64,000 bases of DNA from CADEFX01 sp963840425 (GTDB taxonomy: Bacteria; Pseudomonadota; Alphaproteobacteria; Rhizobiales; Hyphomicrobiaceae). Below are positions 9,633 through 18,347 of the stretch, in pieces. Each line of letters begins with the position of its first letter. The first letter of the stretch is position 1. Below the pieces are notes generated by a model. It ran no database searches and was not told where the DNA came from. It worked only from the letters and a program-made list of their open reading frames with translations. A program made the position numbers and the translations under genes. Location of the stretch: positions 62,001 through 126,000 of the forward strand of contig CAWIYZ010000002.1 in assembly GCA_963840425.1 (NCBI GenBank). The letters are read 5' to 3'.

Positions 9633-10916
9633 TCACCGCACCGCGAACGGCGACTGGTAGGGCCGCCCGTAGGGAACGCCGGCCAGACGACGCCGGCCGG
9701 CTTGAGGTGGACCTTGCCCTGGCGCTTGTTGTTGCGCGTGTCGACGAACTCGACCGGCCCCTCGACGACCTCGAGCATCGAGACGTCGGCCGGTGCGCCC
9801 ACCTGCAGCGTGCCGAGCTTCGGCGCCCGGTTGATCACCTTGGCCGGATTGACGGTGGCCATGGCCACGACCTGCTCCAGCGTGAAGCCCATGTTGAGGA
9901 ACTTGCTCATCACCCAGGTCAGATAGGGCATGCCGGGCGTGTTGCCGGAGAAGACGTGGATGTCGGAGGAGATCGTGTCCGGGCCGGCGCCGGCCGGCAT
10001 CGCCACCTCGGCCACCGTGTAGTCGAAGCTGCCGCCGCCGTGGCCGACGTCGAACACGACGCCGCGCTGCTTGGCGGCCAGCGCCGCCGGCAGCAGCTTG
10101 CCGTCCTGCACGATGTTGGTGAACTTGCCGGCGATGTTGGGCGCGCCGGAATAGCTGTGCGTGAGCACGTCGCCGGCGCGCAGCATGTCGAGGATCTGGC
10201 TCATCAGCTCGGGCGTCTCCACGCCGCCGATGTGGCACATCACCTTGGCTCCGGTGCCGGCCATCTCGCAGGCCTGGATGGCGCGCTTCAGCGGCTCCAG
10301 CCCGTGCTTGGCGATGACGTTCTCGCTCATGCGCACCTTGACGCCGAGCACCAGGTCGGCGTTCTCCGCCACGGCCTTGGCGGCGGCCTCGGTCTGCGCG
10401 AAATCGATGTTGTAGAGCTCGGGCACCGGGAACGCCGCCAGACCCATGTTGGCGATGTGCACGAAGGCGTAGAGCCTGGCGCGGGTCTGGCCGACGATGG
10501 CGCGGCGGAAGGCTGCGATGTTGTTGGCGCCGGCGTCGCCGGCTGACACCAGCGTGGTGGTGCCCTGGAAGGGGATGAGCTCGTCGGCGGGAATGCCGAT
10601 GGCCGAGCCGTACGGGAAGACGTGGGCGTGCAGATCGATCAGGCCGGGCGTGACGAGCTTGCCGGAGGCGTCCAGCACCTTCAGCGCCTTGTCGGCGGGG
10701 ATGTCGGCGGCGATCGCCTCGACCACACCGAAACGAATGCCAATGTCGCGCTTGCCCCTGAGGTTCTGGCTCGGGTCCAGCACCTCGCCGCCCTTGATCA
10801 CGAGGTCGAACTTGTCGTTGGGCCCCATGGCCGCAAAGGCCGTGCCAGCCGCTCGCGGCAAGGGCAACGACGGAGGCGGAGTGCGCAAGGAATTGGCGGC
10901 GCGAGGGCGCGAGCAT
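9633..10916 (-). CDS. Tat-exported amidohydrolase/deacetylase family metallohydrolase (two frameshifts)
   Basis: This is a dihydroorotase-fold amidohydrolase. The ATG at 10916 follows GGAGGAA and gives MLAPSRRQFLAHSASVVALAAS, a twin-arginine signal peptide. One extra G just after it shifts the frame into AGTAFAAMGPNDKFDLVIKGGEVLDP. Metal-site motifs are LIDLHAHVF (HxH), VLGVKVRMSE (the probable carbamylated Lys), KVMCHIGG, LTHSYSG and the final Asp in SSDIHVFSGN. A second slip near 9680 leads to the end VPYGRPYQSPFAVR at 9633. The family includes D-aminoacylase and deacetylase-like enzymes; the substrate cannot be read. It stands alone between two tRNA genes on the same strand. Confidence 0.83.
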   Translation of the reverse strand: MLAPSRRQFLAHSASVVALAASGWHGLCGHGAQRQVRPRDQGRRGAGPEPEPQGQARHWHSFRCGRGDRRRHPRRQGAEGAGRLRQARHARPDRSARPRLPVRLGHRHSRRRAHPLPGHHHAGVSRRRRRQQHRSLPPRHRRPDPRQALRLRAHRQHGSGGVPGARALQHRFRADRGRRQGRGGERRPGARRQGAHERERHRQARAGAAEARHPGLRDGRHRSQGDVPHRRRGDARADEPDPRHAARRRRAHAQLFRRAQHRRQVHQHRAGRQAAAGGAGRQAARRRVRRRPRRRQLRLHGGRGGDAGRRRPGHDLLRHPRLLRQHARHALSDLGDEQVPQHGLHAGAGRGHGHRQSGQGDQPGAEARHAAGGRTGRRLDARGRRGAGRVRRHAQQQAPGQGPPQAGRRRLAGVPYGRPYQSPFAVR

Positions 10917-11058
10917 GGCATTTCCTCCCAAATTTCGTTTTTGCTTGTCGCGGAGGCTGCACCCGCCAAGGGGCAGGGTCAAGGCAACGCTCCGGTGACG
11001 GAGGTGTCGCAAGGCCGATCGCCGGTCGGGCCGCGGGCAGCACGAGGCTTGGGAAGAA

Positions 11059-11133
<75 letters not shown>

Positions 11134-11827
11134 GAACCCTTGTAAATCAGGCCATTAGGATGTTCCAAGATGGCACCGAGTAGCACAGAGAACGGCAAAG
11201 AATTTAGCGAAACCACCCGCATTTGCTACCAACATGGAAAGCCGGTCATCCGTTGCATTCGACCCGGGCGCCATCAGTGGCCGGGCGACACGCTCATGCA
11301 CTCCTGGCGCGCGGTCGGTTATGGATATTGCGCGGTACTCGCAAAACAAGGAGTGCCGTTCTCACTATTTCCGGCGGCGGCGGATCGCATCCTCCGCCTC
11401 GGCCATTGACGATCCGCATCTGAGCGCGGCAGACCAACGGCAATATTGCACCGCGCTCTGGCTTACGCCGTTGTTTGCAGGACGATTTAAATGGCCGCGA
11501 CGTTTTGGCGCGACGTATCAACAGTCCCGAGTATCGAAAGTGAAGTGTAGTGCAGGGATACTGGTTGGGACCTGACGAAATCATCCCGTCGCCGAGTTGG
11601 TGTGCAACTAATACCTGCAGCGGCCGTGCGGCCACCAAGCGATTACGCCAATAAGTCTTGTGCGCAGTACAGGGCGCCGCAGTCGTGCGGGGCATGGAGC
11701 TGCAGGGGGACAACTACTATCGTTTGTGCGCACTTCGAGGAGGGGATGCTTCCCGTCCAGAAGGCCAAGTGCCGCCGTTCGCGCGTGAGCGTCTGCGCTA
11801 AAATGGGCCCAACGCGATACGACGGAT
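11134..11827. other. 693-base stretch with no recognisable gene
   Basis: Base composition is visibly lower in GC than the neighbouring genes. The open frames in this stretch have no family resemblance, no consistent ribosome binding sites and no membrane or signal pattern. I see nothing here that I can name. It would be compatible with decayed sequence on the tRNA-Val 5' side. Confidence 0.6.
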
Positions 11828-12046
11828 TCAGGTCACAGCGCTGACGATCTCGGCATCGGTGGGGAAACGGCCAAGCGTCTGCTTGGAGCAAGCTATACGG
11901 TCGTCGACGCGGATCTCAAAGACGCCCCCGCCGGACCGCCGCAGTGTCACCTGCGCTTCTGGCCGGACCTTGCGGATCAGGTTCGCCGCCTCACGGGCGC
12001 GCGGCTCATAGTTTCACTGACCGCAGTATTGGATTTCGACACGCAT
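11828..12046 (-). CDS. SelW-like (Rdx family) protein with in-frame TGA at the CxxU redox site: probable selenoprotein
   Basis: This is a 72-residue thioredoxin-like-fold protein of the SelT/SelW/SelH (Rdx) family. From the ATG at 12046 it reads MRVEIQYCGQ, then TGA at 12014-12016, then NYEPRAREAANLIRKVRP, GGGVFEIRVDDRIACSKQ and TLGRFPTDAEIVSAVT, stopping at 11828-11830. The TGA is codon 11, so the site reads C8-G-Q-U11, the exact position of selenocysteine in this family. The coding frame continues without any slip on both sides. An AAGGA ribosome binding site lies eight bases before the ATG. Directly after the TGA a GC stem with GU in its loop fits a bacterial SECIS. A sequencing error changing a Cys codon to TGA is the alternative. 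No selenium genes are in the window. Confidence 0.85.
11985..12013 (-). promoter_or_regulatory. candidate bacterial SECIS element of the SelW-like gene
   Basis: In the minus-strand transcript, nine bases after the TGA codon, GCCGC pairs with GCGGC to form a five-pair GC stem around an 11-base loop GCGCCCGUGAG. The loop carries GU about 20 bases after the UGA. Bacterial SECIS elements are short stem-loops within about 16-37 bases of the UGA with a G or GU in the apical loop, so spacing and loop fit. Folding was judged by eye. Confidence 0.6.
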
Positions 12047-12184
12047 TGGCTAAATCCTTTGACTGCGAAGCGTTAGTGGTACCACAAGGCCCGACGCCCG
12101 TCTCTCCTGGCACCGCCCGCAGGTGAGGCGCAACTTCACTGCGACAGCACTGAGAGCTGCAGCAGCGGCGCGCAGCGCATCCGC

Positions 12185-12479
12185 GCTTTCAGGCCGGTAA
12201 TTTCGCCCACAACCGGGAGCTGGTCGCCAAGATCGAGGCGATGGCCGAGCAGAAGGGCTGCACGCCCGCGCAGATTACGCTGGCTTGGCTGCTGGCTCAG
12301 GGTCCCGATGTCGTGGCGATCCCCGGGACGCGATATGCGAGGCGGCTGGACGAGAATGTCGGTGCCCTCGGCGTAGCCCTATCGCCGAGGAGGTGTCGCG
12401 CATATCGGCCGCCGTGCCGGCTGGCGCGGCCGCCGGCATGCGTTACCCCGAAGCAGGTATGAAGGCGGTCTACGTGTAA
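12185..12479 (+). pseudogene. C-terminal remnant of an aldo/keto reductase
   Basis: The translation reads RFQAGNFAHNRELVAKIEAMAEQKGCTPAQITLAWLLAQGPDVVAIPGTR, then RLDENVGALGVALSP and, after one slip near 12390, EEVSRISAAVPAGAAAGMRYPEAGMKAV and a stop at 12477-12479. This is the last third of the AKR family, including the NADPH-binding IPGTR segment. The catalytic Asp, Tyr, Lys and His of the N-terminal barrel are absent, and the sequence before 12185 does not continue the family. It is a 5'-truncated remnant that borders the SelW-like gene. Confidence 0.8.
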
Positions 12480-12698
12480 CCCGCAGCGCACGACCATCAA
12501 CTTCGTCTACGAGCGCTACCTTCCGACAATCCACCGACGCGCAGTCTCGTTTTCGTGTCGGGATGCAGGACCGTCTCGTGGCGGCGCGGTAGAGCTGAGC
12601 GGCGGTTCTTCGACGCAAGGTTAGTTGCTGCGGTCGCCCGTGCACTGGAGCCAGCTGCTCCCATCGAACCCCTCGCATGCCGTCTCGACCGGCGAACG

Positions 12699-13006
12699 CT
12701 AGCTCTTCTTCTTGCCACGCTTCGGTGGGGCTTTTTTGGGAGGAGCAGCCGCCACCGCCGTCGCCCCGCTGCCAGGCCTTGGAGCCACGGCTTGATCAGC
12801 TCCTTTGCGCGCTTGCTCTTTGCGTGAGCGATCCCCTCCTCCATGCCGGCGGCCGCGTAGTACTGGGCGATTTCGCCGCGCGCCTCGCTCCATCGCTTGC
12901 CTTCGTCGAGAAGGTCGCCGAGCCATTTGCAGGCAGCCTGCCTGCTTGCCCTGTCGCTCGCGAATTCTCCGTCCTGGCCCATGCAGGGTATCAACCGTCC
13001 GGTCAT
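12699..13006 (-). CDS. small hypothetical protein with basic C-terminus (one frameshift)
   Basis: This is a soluble protein of about 104 residues. It starts MTGRLIPCMGQDGEFASDRASRQAACKWLGDLLDEGKRW at 13006, continues SEARGEIAQYYAAAGMEEGIAHAKSKRAKELIKPWLQ and, after a slip near 12777, ends in the Lys/Pro-rich tail PPKKAPPKRGKKKS. The body looks helical and the tail could bind nucleic acid. No family is recognised. It stands alone, divergent from the EEP-family gene. The 220 bases between its end and the AKR remnant hold nothing I can name. Confidence 0.55.
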
Positions 13007-13109
13007 GGTGGCCTCCCGTCTATCAAGTATCATCCGCAATGCCGCTCCTGACGGCGGGTTGTCAGGAGCGGCAGTCTAGCATTTGCCGGGAGGCGCTTGG
13101 GGACACGGC

Positions 13110-13841
13110 ATGCGAGTAGCCACATGGAATTGCGCCATGGCGCTGCACCGCAAGTTCGATGCGATGCTGCGCCTGCAGCCGGACATCGCGGTCATCTGCG
13201 AGTGCGCCGAGCCGAAGCGCCTGCAGGAGCTCGCCGGTTCAGCTGCGTTCGGGGCAGATGCGGTGTGGATCGGCGACAACCGCAACAAGGGGCTCGCTGT
13301 GTTCGCCTTCAACGGCTACGCGGTGCGGCTTGCCGAGCCTTTCCATGCGACCTTGCGCCATGTCGCGCCGGTCCATGTGACCGGACCCGTCGCGTGCAAC
13401 CTGCTGGCCGTGTGGGCGCAGAACGGCAGCGGCGGCGTGAGCCGGAAGCACCAGCTCGGCCCGCTGCGGCGCGCCCTCACGAAATACAAGGCGTTCCTCG
13501 CCGAGCGGCCGACCATCGTCGCCGGCGACTTCAACAACAACGTCTTCTGGCACCGGCCCGGCTGGCGCATCAATCACGCCAATGCGGTCGCGACGTTGGA
13601 GAAACTCGGCCTCGCCAGCGCCTACCACGTCCTGCGCGGGGAGCTTCAGGGCGAGGAGACGGTGCCGACCCTTTATTGGCGGGACCGCAAGAAGGACGGG
13701 CCCACCTACCACATCGACTATATCTTCCTGCCGGCGCCATGGCTCGGCCGGGTGCGCGAGCTGGCCATCGGCACCTTCGAGGACTGGTGCGGTTCGGGTC
13801 TCAGCGATCATGTGCCGATGGTGGTCGACATCACCCTCTAG
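13110..13841 (+). CDS. endonuclease/exonuclease/phosphatase (EEP) family protein
   Basis: This is an intact protein of 243 residues with the EEP (DNase I-like) fold. The start MRVATWNCAMALHRKFDAM carries the WN of the first active-site strand. Glu of VICECAEPKRL is the metal ligand, VAGDFNNNVFWHRPG the Asp/Asn pair, and GLSDHVPMVVDI the terminal catalytic Asp-His. These are the residues that hydrolyse phosphodiester or phosphomonoester bonds in the family; the actual substrate is not readable. No signal peptide is present, so it should act in the cytoplasm. It is monocistronic, between a minus-strand small gene and the caspase-like gene. The intact frame contrasts with its noisy neighbours. 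Confidence 0.85.
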   Translation: MRVATWNCAMALHRKFDAMLRLQPDIAVICECAEPKRLQELAGSAAFGADAVWIGDNRNKGLAVFAFNGYAVRLAEPFHATLRHVAPVHVTGPVACNLLAVWAQNGSGGVSRKHQLGPLRRALTKYKAFLAERPTIVAGDFNNNVFWHRPGWRINHANAVATLEKLGLASAYHVLRGELQGEETVPTLYWRDRKKDGPTYHIDYIFLPAPWLGRVRELAIGTFEDWCGSGLSDHVPMVVDITL

Positions 13842-13998
13842 CGTCGGGATCGATCACAGACGCGCAACTATAAGCATGCGATCAAGGACCATCCGCAACA
13901 CTGGCCATGGCGTGGTTGTGAGCTGCTGTCGGCCGCCTCATTGTGGACGGAGTGCCTCCCGACTACACTGAGTTGGGGTTCATGGAGCGGTGCGTGTG

Positions 13999-15357
13999 AT
14001 GGTGCGAGCAACCGTCGTTCTCTTTTTGCTTGCACTCTTGCCTTCAGCAGCGCAGGCGGAGAAGCGCGTGGCCCTCGTTATCGGCAACTCCGCCTACAAG
14101 CACGCAGGAGAGCTCGCCAATCCCAGGAACGACGCCACCGACATGGCGGCCGCCCTGAAAAAAATGGGCTTCCAGGTGATCGAGGGATTCGACCTCGATA
14201 AAGCAAGCTTGGATCGGAAGATCCGCGACTTCGCCGCCGCGCTTTCAGGTGCCGATGTAGGCTTGTTCTTCTACGCCGGCCACGGTCTGCAAGTAGCAGG
14301 GCAAAACTACATCGTTCCCGTGGACGCCGAGTTGACGACTGCGGCCTCGCTCGACTTCGAGATGGTTCGGCTCGATCTGGTGCATCGAACGATGGAGCGC
14401 GAGGCACAGACCAACATCCTGTTCCTTGATGCGTGCCGGAACAATCCGTTGGCGCGCAACCTCGCACGAGCCCTTGGAACTCGCTCAACCGAGGTGGGGC
14501 GTGGATTGGCGCCTGTCGAATCCGGCTCGGGTACGCTGATCAGCTTCTCCACGCAGCCCGGCAACGTGGCCTCTGACGGATCGGGTCGCAATTCGCCGTT
14601 CACCGGCCCACTCGTCAAGCACATCACCAGCTCGAATGACGACCTTAGCGCGGTGCTCATTGCCGTGCGCAACGACGTCATGAGCGAAACGCAGCGCAAG
14701 CAGGTGCCGTGGGAGCACTCTGCGCTAACGAAGCGAATTTACTTCAATGCGCCGGTTCAGGCCAAGACAACGGCAGCCGCGGCACCGACCGCGTCCTTGA
14801 GTGAAGCGGGGCAGACGTGGTCTGTCGTCAAGGATTCGACCAACCAATCGGTCCTGGAAGCCTTCGTGAAGCAATTCGGGGACACCGTATATGGTGCGCT
14901 GGCGAGGGCCAGGCTGGAGGAGTTGCGGAAATCGACAGGAGATAAGAACATGCCGTCTTCGCCAAAGACATCGGTTGTCGCCGTCCCTGCTCCTCAGCCA
15001 AAAGCTCCGCCGAAGCGTGATCCCAGCGGAATCTCCCGCGTTGAACTGCTTGGATGTCACCCCTCTCGCGCCTCAAAGGACCGCCTCGTTTTCGAAGGAG
15101 GAAAAATGCTGGCTTCAAAGCCCTGCGGATAAAGTCGTGGAGCAACGACATCGAGATTGAAGAAGTGATCGTGCGCTACGCGGGAGCGGCCCGACCCGCG
15201 CATCTGAAGGGCATGTTCATCAAATCCCAAACGGAGACGGCGCCGATGCCGCTGCGAGGACAGCACTCAACCGGTGTCCCAAGTGGTCGTCGCATACAGC
15301 ACCCTGGCCAGCCATCCCCCGGGCAATCCGTCCCTGTGCGTTGAAGGTCTCAATTGA
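13999..15357 (+). CDS. secreted caspase-like (peptidase C14) protein with C-terminal accessory domain (two frameshifts)
   Basis: The ATG at 13999 gives MVRATVVLFLLALLPSAAQAEKRVALVIGN, a cleavable signal peptide followed by the p20 caspase domain. The catalytic His is in GLFFYAGHGLQVAGQNYIVP and the Cys in TNILFLDACRNNPLARN. NSPFTGPLVKHI and QVPWEHSALTKRIYF close the domain. A linker with a low-complexity Ala/Thr segment and a SEL1-like helical part (VLEAFVKQFGDTVYGALARARLEEL) follows. After slips near 15060 and 15255 the C-terminal beta domain reads IKSWSNDIEIEEVIVRYAG, then PVSQVVVAYSTLASHPPGN and LCVEGLN. A GTG at 13990 is an alternative start. Such bacterial orthocaspases cleave after basic residues; the target is unknown. 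Confidence 0.85.
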
Positions 15358-15366
15358 CCGTCAATT

Positions 15367-15564
15367 GTTTGCCGGGTTTGCCATCACCCCAATCCGCACA
15401 CCAATGACGACGTCCTGGCTGTCGGCATTCTGCTCGATGACTGCAGTGAGGAGAATTGTCCGCTCCTGGTCATTCCGGGCTCGCATCGCGGCGAGGTCCT
15501 CGATCACCATTCGAACGGCTATTTCTGCGGAGCTATCTCAGAGGGCCTCTCGAGGCGCGTTTGA
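15367..15564 (+). pseudogene. phytanoyl-CoA dioxygenase (PhyH) fragment
   Basis: The frame reads HPNPHTNDDVLAVGILLDDCSEENCPLLVIPGSHRGEVLDHHSNGYFCGAI and stops at 15562-15564. This is the central part of the PhyH family of Fe(II)/2-oxoglutarate dioxygenases, with the PGSH segment typical of the fold. The N-terminal half and the C-terminal end are missing. It begins right after the caspase-like gene with no start codon or ribosome binding site, so it is a remnant. No frame beyond the stop resumes the family. Confidence 0.8.
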
Positions 15565-15802
15565 GCTGATGAGGGATGATGGCCGGTGGCACCCCTACCC
15601 ATATGCGCACACTGGCGTTGACGCCGCGACCATTAGTAGGGGTCAAGCTTGCGCTTAGGCCGAGAAAATCCCCGAAGCACGTCCAACTGCGAAGGCTCCC
15701 GCCGCAGAAGCAGCCCGAACCCACGATGGCGCGCAAATACGCGAGCCGTGCGCTCCACAAGACCCGCCTCTGCCAAGCAGGTAAGGGGCGCCCGCCCACC
15801 CA

Positions 15803-16112
15803 TTACAGCACGGCGTTCCCGAGCCGAACACCGCCCTTGAGGAGGATGTCGACGACCATCGGCTGTGGGAGCGTCACAATCAGGATATCGCCCGCATCAA
15901 CGCGACACGCGGCAGTGCTGCGGCACCAGGCCGGGAATGCTTCGAGGGTCAGCGGCAGTAGGACTCGGAAAGTGGTTGCCTTCGGTGAATATCGTGATTG
16001 CTGCGCTGCCGTCGATCGGGCCGACGAGATCAGGGGCTGCGTTGGCAATTCCCTTGAGATGCAGGAAGCCCCGGTCTGGCCCAAAGGCAGGCCACTCGAC
16101 GCTTTTCGACAT
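15803..16112 (-). pseudogene. fragment of a substrate-binding-type protein (tentative)
   Basis: From an ATG at 16112 the translation reads MSKSVEWPAFGPDRGFLHLKG, APDLVGPIDGSAAITIFTEGNHF and, after one slip near 15965, VLLPLTLEAFPAWCRSTAACRVDAGDILIVTLPQPMVVDILLKGGVRLGNAVL, ending at 15803. The DILIVTLPQPMVVDILLKGGVRLGNA part recalls a periplasmic-binding-protein-like family found in rhizobia. The full proteins are considerably longer, so this looks C-terminally truncated. The family name is from memory of the motif and is uncertain. The stretch 15565-15802 before it holds nothing recognisable. Confidence 0.4.
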
Positions 16113-16339
16113 GAGCGGCTCCAATTCGAAGTGCTCACATGAGATCGCACACGCTTTCGCGTGCGGTTACGCAATCCTATGGCATCTAGCTGTCGAAGTT
16201 TAGTCCCGCCCGCAGGTCGCCGATATATGGCAAGAGCCTGGTTAGCAGCCTCAGTGCGGCGCCGAACGAAAAGTCCTTGAAGTCGCTCGCGCGGATGCCG
16301 GCACATGGCGTCGGGTCTTGGCCAGCGAAGTCCGAGAGT

Positions 16340-17545
16340 TCATTCCGAGCCGTCCGAAATTGCGCCGCCCGTGTATCGACGCTCGATATGATCGCGAAGG
16401 CTCGCATGAAACGTCGTGCTATCCATGCGCCAACTCGACAGGATTTCGTCAAGTGGGATCTCGGCGTCACCTTGGCGCCCTATCAGGACTACTTCATCGC
16501 CCGGTCGAGCCTCGGGATGGCCGGTGAGATCGATGCGCAGGTGCTCCAAGTGAATCGGATCGAGCAGCGGCGCCCGGCGACCGCGAATGAGGGCACTAGC
16601 CCCCGCCGGCAAGGCTCGTGGCAACCCATCCCCCCACCCGATCGGCAAGATTCCGATGCTCATGCCGGCAGTAACAGCGAACGGCGGTGGGTGGCCTCCG
16701 GTCTCGGCCGGGCCAAGTGACTTGCGCATGATGAGCCGGGTCTTGAGCGACTGAAAGGCTGGCCTCAGCTTGGCGCCTCGCGCCGACGCGGCCCCTCCTG
16801 CCACGCCGTATAGCAGACGGCCTGGATCGACGCCGGACAGGTCCATGTCAGGGTAGTCGAGAACTGCAGTCGTGCTCGAGACCATGACCACCGGTAATGC
16901 AAGACTTGCCGCGGCGGCTGCGTTGCGCACCTTCAACATGTTGTCGAATTGCCAGCGGTAGTGCTCCGGCGACGGCTCCCCGCCATAGCTGTAGAAATGG
17001 CCGTAGAGGCCAGCCGGAACCAGCCGGGAAAGTTTCTTGACGGAATCGAACAGGGCTGCCGCGTCATCCGGCATGACACCGGCCCGGAACAGACCGACAT
17101 CGGCCTTGAGGAAGACCGGGCGGGGCGCCGAAAATGCGGCGTGCCAAGCCTGCGCCTCTTCCGGCGTCGAAATTGTCGGTATCAAGTCATGCGCCTCGAC
17201 CATCGGCGTCACGTCCGGCAGACACGTCGGATACAGCAGGATTGGGGCGCTGACGCCCGCCCGCCGCACGGCCAGCGCGTCGTCAATGTTGCCGACTGCG
17301 AGTCCATCGGCACCGGCCGCAACCGCGACTCGTCCGACAGCCGGCGCCCCGCAGCCATACCCATTTCTTTTCAGGCATCCGAATATGGCGACCTTGGACC
17401 CGACCAGCCGGCGAAGCTCGCGGACGTTGTGGGTAACGGCGCCAAGGTCGATCTCATACCACGTTGGCCGCAGATGCCGGTCCGGGTTGCTCGAAACCGC
17501 CGGTATCGGCATTCGCGTCGTTGGTTTGCCTCGGGTCTTCTGCAT
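16340..17545 (-). CDS. alanine racemase-like PLP protein with altered active site
   Basis: This is an intact protein of 401 residues with the alanine racemase fold (PLP TIM barrel plus beta domain). The ATG at 17545 follows GGGAGG. Lys59 in CLKRNGYGCG is at the PLP lysine position (KxNxYGxG), and WYEIDLGAVTHNVRELRR is the usual start. The second catalytic base, a Tyr in the GYGGTY motif before the IPIGYADGYPR block, is not seen: the segment here is GPAETGGHPPPFAVTAG, and the block itself reads LPIGWGDGLPRA. It may therefore not be a standard alanine racemase. It is the last gene of a minus-strand cluster with a polar amino-acid transporter and a class III aminotransferase. A racemase or epimerase of an unusual amino acid is possible. 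Confidence 0.82.
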   Translation of the reverse strand: MQKTRGKPTTRMPIPAVSSNPDRHLRPTWYEIDLGAVTHNVRELRRLVGSKVAIFGCLKRNGYGCGAPAVGRVAVAAGADGLAVGNIDDALAVRRAGVSAPILLYPTCLPDVTPMVEAHDLIPTISTPEEAQAWHAAFSAPRPVFLKADVGLFRAGVMPDDAAALFDSVKKLSRLVPAGLYGHFYSYGGEPSPEHYRWQFDNMLKVRNAAAAASLALPVVMVSSTTAVLDYPDMDLSGVDPGRLLYGVAGGAASARGAKLRPAFQSLKTRLIMRKSLGPAETGGHPPPFAVTAGMSIGILPIGWGDGLPRALPAGASALIRGRRAPLLDPIHLEHLRIDLTGHPEARPGDEVVLIGRQGDAEIPLDEILSSWRMDSTTFHASLRDHIERRYTGGAISDGSE

Positions 17546-17591
17546 ACCTTGCCTCCCTGGTCCTCATGCGCCACGGCATGGCGCGGCCGGT

Positions 17592-18347
17592 TCACGCGAG
17601 CCGCAAATGGCGCAGAAACGAGCGCAGCCGATCGGTCGTGGGGCTGGCCAGCATGTTCGGTCCTCCCTCCTCGACGATCAGTCCATTGTCCATGAACACG
17701 ATGTGCCGGCACACCTCGCGGGCGAAATGCACCTGGTGGGTGACCATCATCATGGTCATCCCTTCCCCCGCCAGGGTCGCAATTACGTCAAGCACCTCGG
17801 CCGCCCGCTCCGGGTCGAGTGCGCTCGTCACCTCGTCGAGCAGCAGCACTTTGGGCTGCATGGCCAGCGCACGGGCGATCGCCACCCGCTGTTGCTCGCC
17901 TCCCGACAGAAACGAGGGATAGGCGTCCTTGCGGGCCGACAGACCGACCTTCTCCAGCAACGCCGCTGCCTGTTCGAATGCGCTGGCGCGACTGAGCCCG
18001 CGCACTTTCACTGGGGCTGCCGCCACATTCTCGATGGCCGTCATATGTGAGAACAGATTGAACTGCTGGAACACCATGCAGGACTGCGACCGCATGCGGG
18101 CCACCTCGCGCCTGGGCTTGGGCGTGCGTCGTCCGTCCTGGACGTCATAGCCGACCAGCTCCCCGTCGATGCGGATCTCGCCGGCCTCGTAGTTCTCGAG
18201 GAAGTTGACGCAGCGAAGCAAGGTGCTCTTGCCCGATCCGCTCGGCCCGAGCACGCCGCACACGGTGCCCTTCGGCACCGAGATAGATACGCCGTCGATG
18301 ATGAGACGGTCGCCGTAGCTCTTGCGCAATCCGGAAATGTCGATCAT
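17592..18347 (-). CDS. polar amino-acid ABC transporter ATP-binding protein
   Basis: This is a 251-residue ATPase of the GlnQ/HisP type. The start MIDISGLRKSYGDRLIIDGVS at 18347 overlaps the stop of the upstream permease (ATGA). Walker A is GPSGSGKST, the Q-loop VFQQFNLFSHMT, the signature LSGGEQQRVAIARAL, Walker B VLLLDEVTSALD and the switch MVTHQVHFA. An in-frame extension to 18452 lies inside the permease gene and is rejected. It powers uptake by the two permeases encoded just upstream. It is intact and in a frameshift-free part of the window. Confidence 0.93.
   Translation of the reverse strand: MIDISGLRKSYGDRLIIDGVSISVPKGTVCGVLGPSGSGKSTLLRCVNFLENYEAGEIRIDGELVGYDVQDGRRTPKPRREVARMRSQSCMVFQQFNLFSHMTAIENVAAAPVKVRGLSRASAFEQAAALLEKVGLSARKDAYPSFLSGGEQQRVAIARALAMQPKVLLLDEVTSALDPERAAEVLDVIATLAGEGMTMMMVTHQVHFAREVCRHIVFMDNGLIVEEGGPNMLASPTTDRLRSFLRHLRLA

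Noticed and set aside
11294..11713. Minus-strand open frame of 139 codons downstream of tRNA-Val
   Set aside because: No ribosome binding site, no motif and unlike codon use; considered chance in a gene-free stretch.
11985..12046. Reading the TGA in the SelW-like gene as an ordinary stop or a sequencing error
   Set aside because: The frame resumes immediately with family sequence and the TGA is exactly at the Sec position, with a suitable stem-loop after it. The error hypothesis is kept as a check but not preferred.
15576..16142. Plus-strand open frame of 188 codons
   Set aside because: It runs antisense through the substrate-binding-type fragment, starts with low-complexity basic residues and shows no motif.
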